The translations under genes were made by a program, and so were the position numbers. 64,000 nucleotides of DNA from NCBI GenBank assembly GCA_902787975.1, contig CADAIP010000003.1, forward strand, positions 121,785-185,784, in the 5' to 3' direction. Positions within the stretch are counted from its first letter, which is position 1, and every line of letters begins with the position of its first letter. Shown piece by piece: positions 1 through 8,679 of this stretch. The notes beneath the pieces are model-generated. The model worked only from the letters and a program-made list of their open reading frames with translations, had not been told where the DNA came from and did not search any database. The stretch is from Oscillospiraceae bacterium. GTDB taxonomy: Bacteria > Bacillota > Clostridia > Saccharofermentanales > Saccharofermentanaceae.

Positions 1-656
1 AGGCATTGGTAATCTCTCTCGACAGCCCGGTCAGCCAGTTTGTTAATGCAAGACCCGTTCTTTGGGGAATTATCGTAGGCCTTTTCCCTGGTGTATTCGA
101 AGAGACAGGAAGATTTGTTGCATTCAAAACAGTCCTTCGCAAGAGAAAGCAAAGAGAGACAGGTCTGTCACACGGTATCGGCCACGGCGGTTTTGAAGCC
201 TTGTTCATTCTTGGCATTACATACATTGAGTATTTCGTATTTGCCATCATGCTGAACCAGGGTTCATTCGTTGAGCTGATGATCGAACCCGTCAAGGACA
301 CACTCACGCCGGAAGTTGTTAAACAGATAACCGGTATAGTTGAACAGATCACGACATTCTCTGCAGCTACTATGGGAGTAGCATTGGTAGACAGGTTAAT
401 TGCTGTTCTTTACCATATTGGCGCTTCCATCATGGTCTTCTACGCAGTAAAAGATAAGAAAAAGTGGTGGCTCTATCCTCTCTCAATCCTTATCCACACT
501 GTAATTGATGGCTTACTTGGATTGCAGTTGGCAGGAGTTTTCGAGCTGTCAGATGTCGCAAATGAGATAATCTTCGCAGTAGAAGCACTTGCAGTATTCT
601 TGGGAGCGTTCTTCCTGCTGTATAAGAAAGACACACCTAAAGAACATGTAAATTAA
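1..656 (+). CDS. YhfC-family intramembrane metalloprotease-like protein, 5' truncated
   Basis: C-terminal part of a polytopic membrane protein; the reading frame is open to the window edge, so the true start lies upstream. The visible 216 residues have several hydrophobic segments and the motif EETGR (about residue 32 of the visible part), followed by GHGGFEA (about residue 59) and a late H-x-x-I-D (IHTVIDG). These match my recollection of the YhfC family (PF10086), putative membrane metalloproteases related to CPBP enzymes, in which the Glu pair and the histidines would bind metal. Substrate unknown. The next gene starts about 130 bases downstream behind its own possible promoter, so a shared function is not indicated. 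Confidence 0.6.
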   Translation, partial: ALVISLDSPVSQFVNARPVLWGIIVGLFPGVFEETGRFVAFKTVLRKRKQRETGLSHGIGHGGFEALFILGITYIEYFVFAIMLNQGSFVELMIEPVKDTLTPEVVKQITGIVEQITTFSAATMGVALVDRLIAVLYHIGASIMVFYAVKDKKKWWLYPLSILIHTVIDGLLGLQLAGVFELSDVANEIIFAVEALAVFLGAFFLLYKKDTPKEHVN

Positions 657-717
657 GGCTTTTGAAGCAATATAGAAACTATTTTAGGCGCAAGGTCATA
701 AATTATTCATAAAACGC

Positions 718-746
718 TTGTAATCTGTTAATTCCTCTGTTATCAT
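718..746 (+). promoter_or_regulatory. possible promoter of the first FecR gene
   Basis: TTGTAA (718-723) and TATCAT (741-746) are separated by 17 bases, upstream of the AGAGGGG ribosome binding site of the FecR gene at 790. Match to consensus is moderate, so this is tentative. Confidence 0.35.
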
Positions 747-789
747 AATCAGGTTTGCTTGAGTTGCCAAACCAGAGGGGACGGTTAAT

Positions 790-2550
790 ATGTCGACAGT
801 TAAGAGCAAGCGTTTATCCAAGAAGTCTTTAGTATTCATTTCTGTGCTGGTGGTATTTGCTGCTGCTGTTACAACAGTATTCGCCCTGATCTACCAGAAG
901 GGTTACCACGCAACAAGTATGCGCCTTCTCAGAGTAGAAGGCACAGTCAACATTGAGACCGCAAACGGTGGTACAAAACCCGTAATTGACAACATCAGAT
1001 TCCAGTCCGGTGATGCTCTTAATACAGGCGCTGACGGACTTGCTTCTGTCGGTCTCGATGATACCAAGATCATCACACTTCAGAATGACAGCCGTGCTGA
1101 GTTCACAAAGCAGGGCAAACACCTTGAACTCAAACTGACCAAGGGTGCAGTCTTCTTCAATGTTACGGAGAAGCTTCAGCCTGACGAGACATTTGAGATC
1201 AAGACATCTACAATGACAGCCGGAATCAGAGGAACATCCGGTTACGTTTACTACGATGAATCTGGAAGAGATGCCCTTATCGTCACTGACGGTTCGGTAG
1301 AGATATCTGCTACAAACCCCGTGACAGGTGAGACCAGGACTGCCAAAGTCGAAGGCGGTCAGGGTGCTACTGTTTATCTTTATTCAGACAGGGAAGAAAA
1401 TACAGTTACGTTTACACTCGAGGAGATCGGAATCAAAGATCTCAACGATTTTACAGTTCATATGATCGCAGAGAACGAAGAACTCCTTAATAGAGTCTGT
1501 GATTATACCGGTTGGGATAAGGAAGCATTAAAGGATGTCATAAGCAGCATTCCTTCGCCAACACCGACCCAAACACCAACTCCTGTCCCTTCCGGTACAC
1601 AGACTCCGACTCCGACACAGACGGTGACACCTACACCTACAGTAGCACCTTCGGATACACCGACTCCTGTGCCGACTGAAGGAACTACATCTACGCCGAC
1701 ACCAAATCCGACAGTAACACCTACTGCAGTACCGACGGCAACAGTTACACCTAAGCCAACGGCCACAGCTACGCCTGAGCCGACGGCAACGGCTACTCCT
1801 ACTGCTACTCCGACAGCAACATCAACGCCGACGGCTACTCCTACTGCTACTCCGACAGCAACATCAACGCCGACTGCTACTCCGACAGCAACACCAACTG
1901 CAACGGCGACACCGATACCTTCACCTGTTCCTGATCCTGAAACGACTATTCCTGACGGATACAGCAAGGTAACTGATGCATATAACAGTGCGGATGATAC
2001 CTGTAATCTTGTTGTTTGGGGAGTAGAATATGAAGGTCATGAAGTCTATCTATGCAAAGCTGGTAGTTATCCATATGTTTATAAAGGTTGGAACAACTAT
2101 GAATGGGTTGACCTGACTGTTGAACACGGCACAGATTACTCAATAAATAATAGTTATGTTCATGATGCAACTTTTATGCTCCCTGATGGTTCTGTTTACT
2201 ACTTTGGAACTATGGGCTCAGTATTTAGGGTAATAGTAAATGTCGACGATGAACCGGATGTAATTAGAGTAATAGTAAATGTCGATGAGGAGTCAAACGA
2301 TCCGAATGATGTACCTGATGGTTACGAACGTTTCGACAAAGCCTGGGATAAGGAATATGAAGGCCATGACGTCTATGTAATTCTTAAGGATGGTACTACT
2401 GATGAGTACTATGGCTTCGTTAATGAAAGCTGGATAAAAATGACCAAGAGCGGTGCTTATAATCCTCAGACACATGAATCTTCCAATTACTTATATTATT
2501 TGGAAAATGAGCAGATAGTTTACTATTATTTCTGGTATGAAACCGATTGA
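790..2550 (+). CDS. membrane-anchored FecR-domain protein with Pro/Thr-rich stalk (paralog 1)
   Basis: 586 residues. Short basic N-terminus, one membrane segment (about residues 14-33), a FecR domain (about 44-200, with the conserved stretch [16 protein letters not shown]), a helical piece to about 250, a Pro/Thr/Ala-rich stalk (about 254-385), then a C-terminal region with two related modules, each starting DGY and containing EYEGHxVY (about 390-470 and 505-586). The topology implies the FecR domain and stalk lie outside the membrane. There is no sigma factor or TonB receptor nearby, so this is not classical Fec regulation. The near-identical FecR domain in the next gene and the downstream CHASE2 cyclase suggest an envelope-sensing partner (inference). 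ATG at 790 follows AGAGGGGACGG. Confidence 0.8.
   Translation: MSTVKSKRLSKKSLVFISVLVVFAAAVTTVFALIYQKGYHATSMRLLRVEGTVNIETANGGTKPVIDNIRFQSGDALNTGADGLASVGLDDTKIITLQNDSRAEFTKQGKHLELKLTKGAVFFNVTEKLQPDETFEIKTSTMTAGIRGTSGYVYYDESGRDALIVTDGSVEISATNPVTGETRTAKVEGGQGATVYLYSDREENTVTFTLEEIGIKDLNDFTVHMIAENEELLNRVCDYTGWDKEALKDVISSIPSPTPTQTPTPVPSGTQTPTPTQTVTPTPTVAPSDTPTPVPTEGTTSTPTPNPTVTPTAVPTATVTPKPTATATPEPTATATPTATPTATSTPTATPTATPTATSTPTATPTATPTATATPIPSPVPDPETTIPDGYSKVTDAYNSADDTCNLVVWGVEYEGHEVYLCKAGSYPYVYKGWNNYEWVDLTVEHGTDYSINNSYVHDATFMLPDGSVYYFGTMGSVFRVIVNVDDEPDVIRVIVNVDEESNDPNDVPDGYERFDKAWDKEYEGHDVYVILKDGTTDEYYGFVNESWIKMTKSGAYNPQTHESSNYLYYLENEQIVYYYFWYETD
1789..1872 (+). repeat. perfect 42-bp tandem duplication in the Pro/Thr stalk
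   Basis: Positions 1789-1830 and 1831-1872 are identical 42-base units, encoding 14 residues each ([14 protein letters not shown]); a partial third copy follows. Unit length is a multiple of three, so copy-number change would alter stalk length without a frameshift. Confidence 0.9.
2230..2285 (+). repeat. short direct repeat in the FecR paralog 1 C-terminal region
   Basis: A 17-base sequence, GTAATAGTAAATGTCGA, occurs at 2230-2246 and again at 2269-2285, 39 bases (13 codons) apart. It encodes the repeated RVIVNVD peptide and looks like a recent in-frame duplication between the two EYEGH modules. Confidence 0.8.
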
Positions 2551-2606
2551 TGTGTTCTTCTGATTCACTATATCTCTGATCTGATTATCAAATTATTCAT
2601 TGTTGT

Positions 2607-2636
2607 GCATAACGTTCGGATAAACGGGCGTTATGC
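2607..2636. repeat. inverted repeat between the two FecR genes
   Basis: GCATAACG (2607-2614) and CGTTATGC (2629-2636) form an 8-bp perfect stem with a 14-base loop. No U-run follows, so it is not a typical intrinsic terminator; it could be an operator or a weak terminator. Confidence 0.45.
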
Positions 2637-2664
2637 CGACTGAAAAAAACGAATAACGGATATA

Positions 2665-2673
2665 TGCTATAAT
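2665..2673 (+). promoter_or_regulatory. extended -10 promoter of the second FecR gene
   Basis: TGCTATAAT (TG at 2665-2666, TATAAT at 2668-2673) is a consensus extended -10 element, 33 bases before the FecR paralog 2 start. It suggests the second FecR gene and the cyclase genes can be transcribed independently of the first FecR gene. Confidence 0.6.
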
Positions 2674-2706
2674 GTTTTGTTATTAAATGTATAAAGAGGC
2701 GGGAAA

Positions 2707-4134
2707 ATGGGCATTAACTTTGACTTTAGAAAAATGACTCTTGGAATGAAGATCATATATTCAGTAGTTGCTATAGGAATAGTGGCAGCTATAGTTATTG
2801 CCATTGTTTTGTCCCGTAAGGGATATTTGGCAAATACTATGCGACTCCTTCGTGTTGAGGGTACAGTCAACATCGAGAGTGGTAATGGTGGTACAAAGCC
2901 AGTTTTAGACAATATACGATTCCAGTCCGGTGATGCTCTTAATACCGGAGCAGACGGACTTGCTTCTGTCGGACTTGATGATTCCAAGGTCGTTACTCTT
3001 CAGAATGACAGCAGAGTTGAATTCTCAAAGAGCGGAAAGCACCTCGAACTCAAGCTTACAAAAGGGGCACTTTTCTTCAACGTAACAGAGAAGCTTAATG
3101 ATGATGAGACTTTTGAGATTAAGACATCAACCATGACAGCCGGAATCAGAGGCACATCCGGATATGTTTACTATGATGACGAAGGCAGAGACTCTCTCGT
3201 AATCACTGATGGCGTAGTTATTGTAACTGCGATTAATCCTGAGACAGGAGAGACGAAGTATGCAGAAGTCCGTGGCGGACAGAGCATTACTGTATATCTC
3301 TATTCTGACAGAACACAGGACAGTGTTGAGTTCTCGATCACAGATGTTAAAGAGAATGATCTCCCTGGATTCCCGTTGCAGATGCTTGCTGAAAATGATG
3401 AACTCATGAACCGAGTTTGTGCATTTACAGGATGGGATAAGGCTACACTGACAGTTCTTGTTAACACAGCTATCAGCGACGGTGCTAACACTCCTGCTTC
3501 TACAGGAACACCTACGCCGACACCTAATGCAAATTCTACAGCAACACCTACACCTAAGCCGGGCAGCACGGCAACACCTACACCTTCTTCAACTCCTTCT
3601 CCGACACCTGAACCGGAGGAGACAGAAGAAACTAAGGAAACGGATCCTGATGCTACATCAACTCCGACACCTACACCTGCGCCCACGGCTACAAATTCGC
3701 CTGTACCTACAGCAACACCAACTACGGCGCCTGCAGCAACACCAACTACGGCGCCTGCAGCAACACCTACAACTGAGCCTGTAGCTACACCTACAGATAA
3801 GCCGGTACCAACACCTACAGAAAGACCGAAGCCTTCAACTAATCCCGAGCCGAGTCCTAATCCCGAACCCGAGCCGACGCCTGTTGAACGTGAAATAGTC
3901 AGTTATGATGTAACTGTAGAAGTTTCTATTCCTAAAACGGATCCTGGATTAACAGATCCGATACCTACCGGCGAATCGGAAGAAGACCCCAAATATACCT
4001 ATACGATAGAAGATGTTCCTGTAAATGAAAGTGGGGATGGTCCGGATAGAGGGTATATAGATAACTATCTATTTACGTATTACCCTAACCATTCTGGTTA
4101 TACTATACTCAGTTCTGAACCGAATTACGCATAA
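2707..4134 (+). CDS. membrane-anchored FecR-domain protein with Pro/Thr-rich stalk (paralog 2)
   Basis: 475 residues; paralog of the preceding gene. One membrane segment (about 15-36), FecR domain (about 43-200, again with [16 protein letters not shown]), a Thr/Pro-rich stalk (about 258-395, interrupted by an acidic EETEETKETDPD block), and a short C-terminal region unlike the EYEGH modules of paralog 1. Ribosome binding site AGAGGCGGG precedes ATG 2707. The stop at 4132-4134 is followed by about 110 bases whose translation in another frame looks like protein tail (see the separate entry), so the C-terminus may be shortened. Role: probably presents a FecR domain outside the cell next to the CHASE2 cyclase encoded downstream (inference). 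Confidence 0.8.
   Translation: MGINFDFRKMTLGMKIIYSVVAIGIVAAIVIAIVLSRKGYLANTMRLLRVEGTVNIESGNGGTKPVLDNIRFQSGDALNTGADGLASVGLDDSKVVTLQNDSRVEFSKSGKHLELKLTKGALFFNVTEKLNDDETFEIKTSTMTAGIRGTSGYVYYDDEGRDSLVITDGVVIVTAINPETGETKYAEVRGGQSITVYLYSDRTQDSVEFSITDVKENDLPGFPLQMLAENDELMNRVCAFTGWDKATLTVLVNTAISDGANTPASTGTPTPTPNANSTATPTPKPGSTATPTPSSTPSPTPEPEETEETKETDPDATSTPTPTPAPTATNSPVPTATPTTAPAATPTTAPAATPTTEPVATPTDKPVPTPTERPKPSTNPEPSPNPEPEPTPVEREIVSYDVTVEVSIPKTDPGLTDPIPTGESEEDPKYTYTIEDVPVNESGDGPDRGYIDNYLFTYYPNHSGYTILSSEPNYA
3712..3759 (+). repeat. 24-bp tandem duplication in the stalk of FecR paralog 2
   Basis: 3712-3735 and 3736-3759 are identical 24-base units, encoding ATPTTAPA twice, with a partial further copy. 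In-frame, as in paralog 1 but a different unit, so the two stalks expanded independently. Confidence 0.85.
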
Positions 4135-4246
4135 TTGGATTATAAGCTGATGCTGGTGTTACTACGGTTTATATAGCGGCACTTACACATAAGTAGTTGA
4201 TGGATATTCTCATACTTACTACATAGAATACGGATCGAGTAACTGA
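4135..4246 (+). other. possible decayed C-terminal coding remnant
   Basis: Between the FecR paralog 2 stop and the cyclase start there is no intact ORF. The frame ending in TGA at 4244-4246, which overlaps the cyclase ATG as TGATG, reads a Tyr/Gly-rich tail (YYGLYSGTYT, a TAA stop, then VVDGYSHTYYIEYGSSN), resembling the composition of the FecR tails. This frame is +1 to that of FecR paralog 2 and also contains an earlier TGA. Either the FecR tail decayed by more than one lesion or the resemblance is chance. Confidence 0.3.
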
Positions 4247-6045
4247 TGAACGAAAAAACTAAAAATCTGATTATTGCTTTGGCCTGGGCGGTATCGATAA
4301 CGGCCCTGTGCGCGCTTGGTGTTTTCAGGCGCCCTGAGTTATGGATCGAGGATGAGATATTCCAGACTCCTGAAGCTGTGCCGGGCGATATTGTAATCAT
4401 CGGTATCGATGAGAATGACATCAAGGAATTCGGTCCGTACAGTTCATGGGACAGATCCGTTATGGCATCGGCATTGGAAATGCTCGCATCCGATCCTGAC
4501 CAACGTCCTGCAGTAGTAGCAATCGATACTATGTATTCAGGTAATATCAATGAAGAATGTGATGCGAGACTCGCCGATGCAGCTGCTGAACTGGGCAATG
4601 TCATTACTGCTTCACAGGCTACCTTTGGTACCAGAACAACTTTCGGAAGCGCTACGGTAATAATCGATGATTTCGCGGTATTGAACTACGAAGAGCCTTA
4701 TGAATCGTTAAAAGAAGTTACCACACAGGGACATATTAATGCGATGTACGATGAAGATGGTATCGTCCGTCATGCGCTTTTGTATGTTGAACCTGACGGC
4801 AAGAGAGTTTATTCAATGCAGTTTGAAGCTGCAAGGGCTTATGCTCTCCAAAATGGTTACGATGTGCAGGTTCCTCCCACGAATTCAAGAGGACAGTATT
4901 TTATTTCCTTTACTGCAAAGCCTGGAGATTTCTATGACGGCGTCAATCTCAGCATGTTGATCCACGGTGATGTTGATCCTTCTTATTATGCAGGCAAGCT
5001 CGTTCTGATCGGACCTTATACGACCGGCCTTCAGGATTCCTACAACACACCTATCGACAAGGGTCTGATGATGTACGGTGTTGAGTACCAGGCCAATGTA
5101 ATACAGTGCATCCTTGACGGTAATTACAAGGAAGAAGCACCGGACTATTTCCAGATCGGAGCGCTGTTTATCGTATGCTTTGCTTTCTATTATTTCTGCA
5201 ATAACAGAAAACTCAGATTTACCATTCCTGCACTTGTCATCGGTGAGTTCGTAGCGATCGGTATTTCCATGTGGCTTTATTCCCTGGGATATATAACACA
5301 TGCTTTGTGGATTCCTTTGGGACTCTTTGTATTGTTTGTTGCGAGTGTTGCTACCAACTATATCCGTGCTGCTATCGAGAGACAGAACGTAACCAGAACA
5401 TTTGAAAGATATGTTGCTCCCAATATCGTTAATGAGATCCTGAAGGAAGGAACCGACAGTTTGAAGCTCGGCGGAAAGCTTTGCGACATTGCGGTTCTTT
5501 TCGTAGACATCAGAGGATTTACTACTATGTCAGAGCGTCTGTCTCCTGAGGAAGTCGTTTATATCCTTAATCAGTATCTGTCTATGACAAGTGCCTGTGT
5601 AGAAAGGCATCAGGGTACTCTTGATAAGTTCGTCGGAGATGCCACTATGGCATTCTGGGGTGCGCCGATTGCAGATGATGAAGCAATTTATCACGCAGCA
5701 TTAACAGCAATTGATATAATAAAAGGAGCGGATGAACTTTCTGCTAAACTTAAAGCAGAGGTGAATGAAGAGATCCATGTCGGAGTCGGTGTTAACTTCG
5801 GACCTGCAGTCGTAGGCAACATGGGTTCTGAAAGACGAATGGACTACACCGCCATTGGTGATACTGTAAATACATCTGCAAGACTTGAAGCTAACGCTCC
5901 AGGTGGTACTATTTATGTAAGCAGAGCAGTGGCAGATGCATTGAAGGGACGAATGAAGTGCGTCCCGCTCGAAAAGCCAATTAAGCTCAAAGGTAAGGCT
6001 GACGGATTTGAGATCCTGAGTCTTATCGGACCGGAGGAAGAATAA
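4246..6045 (+). CDS. CHASE2-domain class III adenylate/guanylate cyclase
   Basis: 599 residues. One N-terminal membrane segment, an extracytoplasmic CHASE2 sensor (about 35-300), about three membrane helices (about 305-375), then a class III cyclase catalytic domain (about 410-560). The two metal-binding aspartates sit in LFVDIRGF and KFVGDATM. The Lys of LDKFVGD and the Asp of AIGDTVN are the base-specifying pair usually linked to ATP, so cAMP is the likely product. The transition-state Asn and Arg are in DTVNTSARLE. The ATG overlaps a TGA, and the MBL-GAF-GGDEF gene follows after two bases, so both cytoplasmic enzymes are probably co-translated. The CHASE2 ligand is unknown; the FecR proteins are candidate partners. 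Confidence 0.88.
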   Translation: MNEKTKNLIIALAWAVSITALCALGVFRRPELWIEDEIFQTPEAVPGDIVIIGIDENDIKEFGPYSSWDRSVMASALEMLASDPDQRPAVVAIDTMYSGNINEECDARLADAAAELGNVITASQATFGTRTTFGSATVIIDDFAVLNYEEPYESLKEVTTQGHINAMYDEDGIVRHALLYVEPDGKRVYSMQFEAARAYALQNGYDVQVPPTNSRGQYFISFTAKPGDFYDGVNLSMLIHGDVDPSYYAGKLVLIGPYTTGLQDSYNTPIDKGLMMYGVEYQANVIQCILDGNYKEEAPDYFQIGALFIVCFAFYYFCNNRKLRFTIPALVIGEFVAIGISMWLYSLGYITHALWIPLGLFVLFVASVATNYIRAAIERQNVTRTFERYVAPNIVNEILKEGTDSLKLGGKLCDIAVLFVDIRGFTTMSERLSPEEVVYILNQYLSMTSACVERHQGTLDKFVGDATMAFWGAPIADDEAIYHAALTAIDIIKGADELSAKLKAEVNEEIHVGVGVNFGPAVVGNMGSERRMDYTAIGDTVNTSARLEANAPGGTIYVSRAVADALKGRMKCVPLEKPIKLKGKADGFEILSLIGPEEE

Positions 6046-6047
6046 AG

Positions 6048-7760
6048 ATGCTGAAGTTTTTGGGAAGAGGTTCTGCTTTTACGGATGAGCACAACAGTGC
6101 TTATTTCATTGAGAATGATGAACTTATTTTGATCGACTGCCCCATGAGTGCTTTTATCAGATTGAATGATAAAAACCTCGCATTGTTCGATCACATTTAT
6201 GTGCTTGTAACTCATACGCATGGGGATCATTCGGGCGGTATTGGGATGCTTATAGACCTGCTTCAGTTTTCCGTTAAGACGCCGATTACCATCGTCGCTC
6301 CGTCAAAGGAAGTCGAGGCAGATCTGTTCTATCTTCTTTCAAGAATCGAAGGCTGCAGTTCTTCCTGGTATGAACTGATCAATGTTGAAGATCTCGATAA
6401 GGACTGGTTCGTCCGTTCGATCCCTACGACACACACGGAAGAGCTTGAAGGCAAGTGCTTCGGCTTCCAGCTTAAAGTTGAAGGACGCAACGTAGTTTAT
6501 ACCGGTGATACGAATACGCTTATTCCTTATGAACCATATATAGAGAAGGGTACATACCTTTACTGCGAGATATCCGCGTACAAGAGTCCGGTTCACCTTT
6601 ATTGCACTGAAATACACAACAAGATCAAAGAATATATTGCATCAGGCGTTAGCGTATATCTTATGCATATGGATGACGAGCGCAGGATATTGCAGGTTAT
6701 GAGTGACACCGGTGCCGAACTCGCACCGCTTGAACTTGGAGGAGCTACTATGGAAGACAACGGAAGAATGTTGAGCGGTATCTTTGACATTACGAACAGT
6801 CTTTACAAAGATATGTGTATGAATGACAGCAAGGACCATAATCTCCTTTTCTCGTATCTTACAGAACTCAGTAAAACGATCGTTGATGCTGACAGAGCAA
6901 GCTTCTGGAAGTGGGATAAGAGAAAGGGACAGATCTGGACGCTCTCTGCAATGGGTATTGATAAGATCGTAGTTCCTGATAACACAGGTCTTGTAGGTAA
7001 GGCTTTGAGAACAAAGAGAATGGTCATCACGAACGATCCTTACAATGATCCTGATTTCAACAGGGAAGTAGACCTTAAGACCGGTTATACGACCAAGTCC
7101 ATACTTGTTCTTCCCGTAGCTGATATCAACGGTAATTTCATAGGTGCTCTTCAGATCATTAACAAGAATGATGAGCACGGCTTCGATGAAGACACAGATC
7201 CCAAGAAGCTTTCTCTTGCTGCTCTCGTATGCGGAATCGCCCTTGAGTCAGAGACATTCCTTGAGGATTCACATCACGACAAGCTTACCGGTCTTAAGAA
7301 CAGAATGGGCTTCTACTATGACTTCGGAAATAAATATAAGGATTATCTTATTCCGGGTTCCGGAAAGACAATGTCCATATTTATCTGCGACATCGATAAG
7401 TTTAAGCGCGTAAACGATACATATGGTCACAATGCAGGTGATGATGTCCTCGCATTTACATCTCACCTTCTCGAATCCTGCTGCGGCGATAAAGACGGCG
7501 TCTACAGATGGGGCGGTGAGGAGTTCGTTATGGTACTCCGTGATACGGATCTCGAAGGTGCTGTAAAGAAAGCAGAAGAGATCAGAGTAAAGCTCATGGA
7601 ATCCGATATCGAAGCAGACGGCAACACACTGAGATGTACATTGAGCTTCGGCTGTGCGCTTTTCGATCCCGTAAAATCAATTGAGGATAACGTAAGTGCT
7701 GCTGATGAGAAGCTCTATACGGCTAAAGAGACGGGAAGGAACAAAGTCTGTTGGGAGTAA
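6048..7760 (+). CDS. MBL-fold / GAF / GGDEF protein, probable diguanylate cyclase
   Basis: 570 residues, no membrane segment. Order: metallo-beta-lactamase-fold domain (about 1-240; zinc motif HTHGDH at about 55-60, second motif TGDT at about 151), GAF domain (about 265-405; ends LPVADINGNFIGALQIINK) and GGDEF domain (about 410-570; active site GGEEF near residue 490). The signature is intact, so c-di-GMP synthesis is expected. The residue that would be the Arg of an RxxD inhibitory site is Gly (GDKD before GVYRWGGEEF), so product feedback looks absent. Starts two bases after the cyclase stop, forming one operon; an intrinsic terminator follows. The MBL substrate is unknown; tRNase Z-like, phosphodiesterase or oxygen-sensing diiron roles are all possible. 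Confidence 0.88.
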   Translation: MLKFLGRGSAFTDEHNSAYFIENDELILIDCPMSAFIRLNDKNLALFDHIYVLVTHTHGDHSGGIGMLIDLLQFSVKTPITIVAPSKEVEADLFYLLSRIEGCSSSWYELINVEDLDKDWFVRSIPTTHTEELEGKCFGFQLKVEGRNVVYTGDTNTLIPYEPYIEKGTYLYCEISAYKSPVHLYCTEIHNKIKEYIASGVSVYLMHMDDERRILQVMSDTGAELAPLELGGATMEDNGRMLSGIFDITNSLYKDMCMNDSKDHNLLFSYLTELSKTIVDADRASFWKWDKRKGQIWTLSAMGIDKIVVPDNTGLVGKALRTKRMVITNDPYNDPDFNREVDLKTGYTTKSILVLPVADINGNFIGALQIINKNDEHGFDEDTDPKKLSLAALVCGIALESETFLEDSHHDKLTGLKNRMGFYYDFGNKYKDYLIPGSGKTMSIFICDIDKFKRVNDTYGHNAGDDVLAFTSHLLESCCGDKDGVYRWGGEEFVMVLRDTDLEGAVKKAEEIRVKLMESDIEADGNTLRCTLSFGCALFDPVKSIEDNVSAADEKLYTAKETGRNKVCWE

Positions 7761-7811
7761 AAATTGTTGTAAATTATAATTGATTATTGTAATATTTACG
7801 CATAAGAAAGG

Positions 7812-7838
7812 ACCTGTGTTAAAAAACACAGGTTTTTT
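7812..7838 (+). terminator. intrinsic terminator of the FecR-CHASE2-GGDEF locus
   Basis: ACCTGTGTT (7812-7820) pairs perfectly with AACACAGGT (7825-7833), followed by a run of T to 7838. Confidence 0.9.
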
Positions 7839-7874
7839 CAAAGGAAACTAAGGATAGATTTTTAGGAGGTTAAC

Positions 7875-8540
7875 ATGGCATTTTGCAGAAAATGTGGTGC
7901 GGGTATGGCTGAAGACGATCTTGTCTGTGTTAAGTGCGGAACAAAGGTCGCCAACGCAAAAGATGATCTTATTGAAAAGCTTGCAAAGTATAAGGAGCTT
8001 CTCGGTGAGAATGAGGAATTGATGACGATGATAAGACCTCAGAGTGAATTCCCCACTTCAGAGCCGGTCTTTAAGAAGAGATCTTTCATGAAATACTTTT
8101 GGCCGTTCCTGGTCGGAGGAGTAGTAGGCGGTTACTTAGTTTACATGCTCTCTTCAGTTATGATCGTTGCGACAACCACTTCGGATTATTCTCAGGCTTC
8201 TGCTTCAAGTGTATTAGGGGATGCGTTCATAGGTTTGATCCTTGCACTTATTGTTGCAGCGGCAATCATTTTTATCGGTGTTAAGATTTCCAAAAACAAG
8301 CAGGAAGCTCATAACAGCAATGCCGAGTACATGATGAGGGAATCATCTGAGAGATACCAGAAGGGGTTAATGAATGAGAAGATGGTTAACCTGTATCAGG
8401 AGAATATCAACACTATGCGTCAGTATGAGAGATTTGTTCCTGAAAAGTACCGTACATCAGCACTGGTAGGTTCGATTCTGGATATTCTTAAAGAAGACAA
8501 GGCTGAGACTGTTGAAGAAGCAATTACGATGCTCGGCTGA
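7875..8540 (+). CDS. zinc-ribbon membrane protein of unknown function
   Basis: 221 residues. N-terminal double-Cys zinc ribbon (CRKCG at about 4, CVKCG at about 18), a short helical linker, two membrane helices (about 74-98 and 115-138), and a charged cytoplasmic C-terminal helix region. Very strong ribosome binding site TTAGGAGGT. Flanked by terminators on both sides, so it is monocistronic. Small zinc-ribbon membrane proteins of this type are common in Clostridia but have no assigned function. Two other zinc-ribbon proteins with membrane segments lie at 21345 and 52484. Confidence 0.7.
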   Translation: MAFCRKCGAGMAEDDLVCVKCGTKVANAKDDLIEKLAKYKELLGENEELMTMIRPQSEFPTSEPVFKKRSFMKYFWPFLVGGVVGGYLVYMLSSVMIVATTTSDYSQASASSVLGDAFIGLILALIVAAAIIFIGVKISKNKQEAHNSNAEYMMRESSERYQKGLMNEKMVNLYQENINTMRQYERFVPEKYRTSALVGSILDILKEDKAETVEEAITMLG

Positions 8541-8574
8541 ACATAATAGAAACATTGACTACTAAATTGTCTGA

Positions 8575-8602
8575 ATGCCCGGTTAAAAGCCGGGCATTTC
8601 TT
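8575..8602 (+). terminator. intrinsic terminator
   Basis: ATGCCCGG (8575-8582) pairs with CCGGGCAT (8590-8597), followed by TTTCTT. Confidence 0.8.
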
Positions 8603-8679
8603 ATGCATGTAAGAATGCAAATACTTGTTTCAATAATTTCTAAATGATGTAAAATCTACCCTTGGTCAAAGGAGGGTAT

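Noticed and set aside
1560..1920. Repeats as a CRISPR array
   Set aside because: The units are contiguous, in-frame and coding, with no spacers and no cas genes.
1503..1967. Long minus-strand ORF of Val-Gly-Ala repeats
   Set aside because: It is the exact antisense of the Pro/Thr stalk codons of the FecR gene, has no ribosome binding site and is pure low-complexity shadow.
790..4134. FecR genes as a Fec-type sigma/anti-sigma iron system
   Set aside because: No ECF sigma factor or TonB-dependent receptor is near, the organism looks Gram-positive, and the neighbours are nucleotide cyclases.
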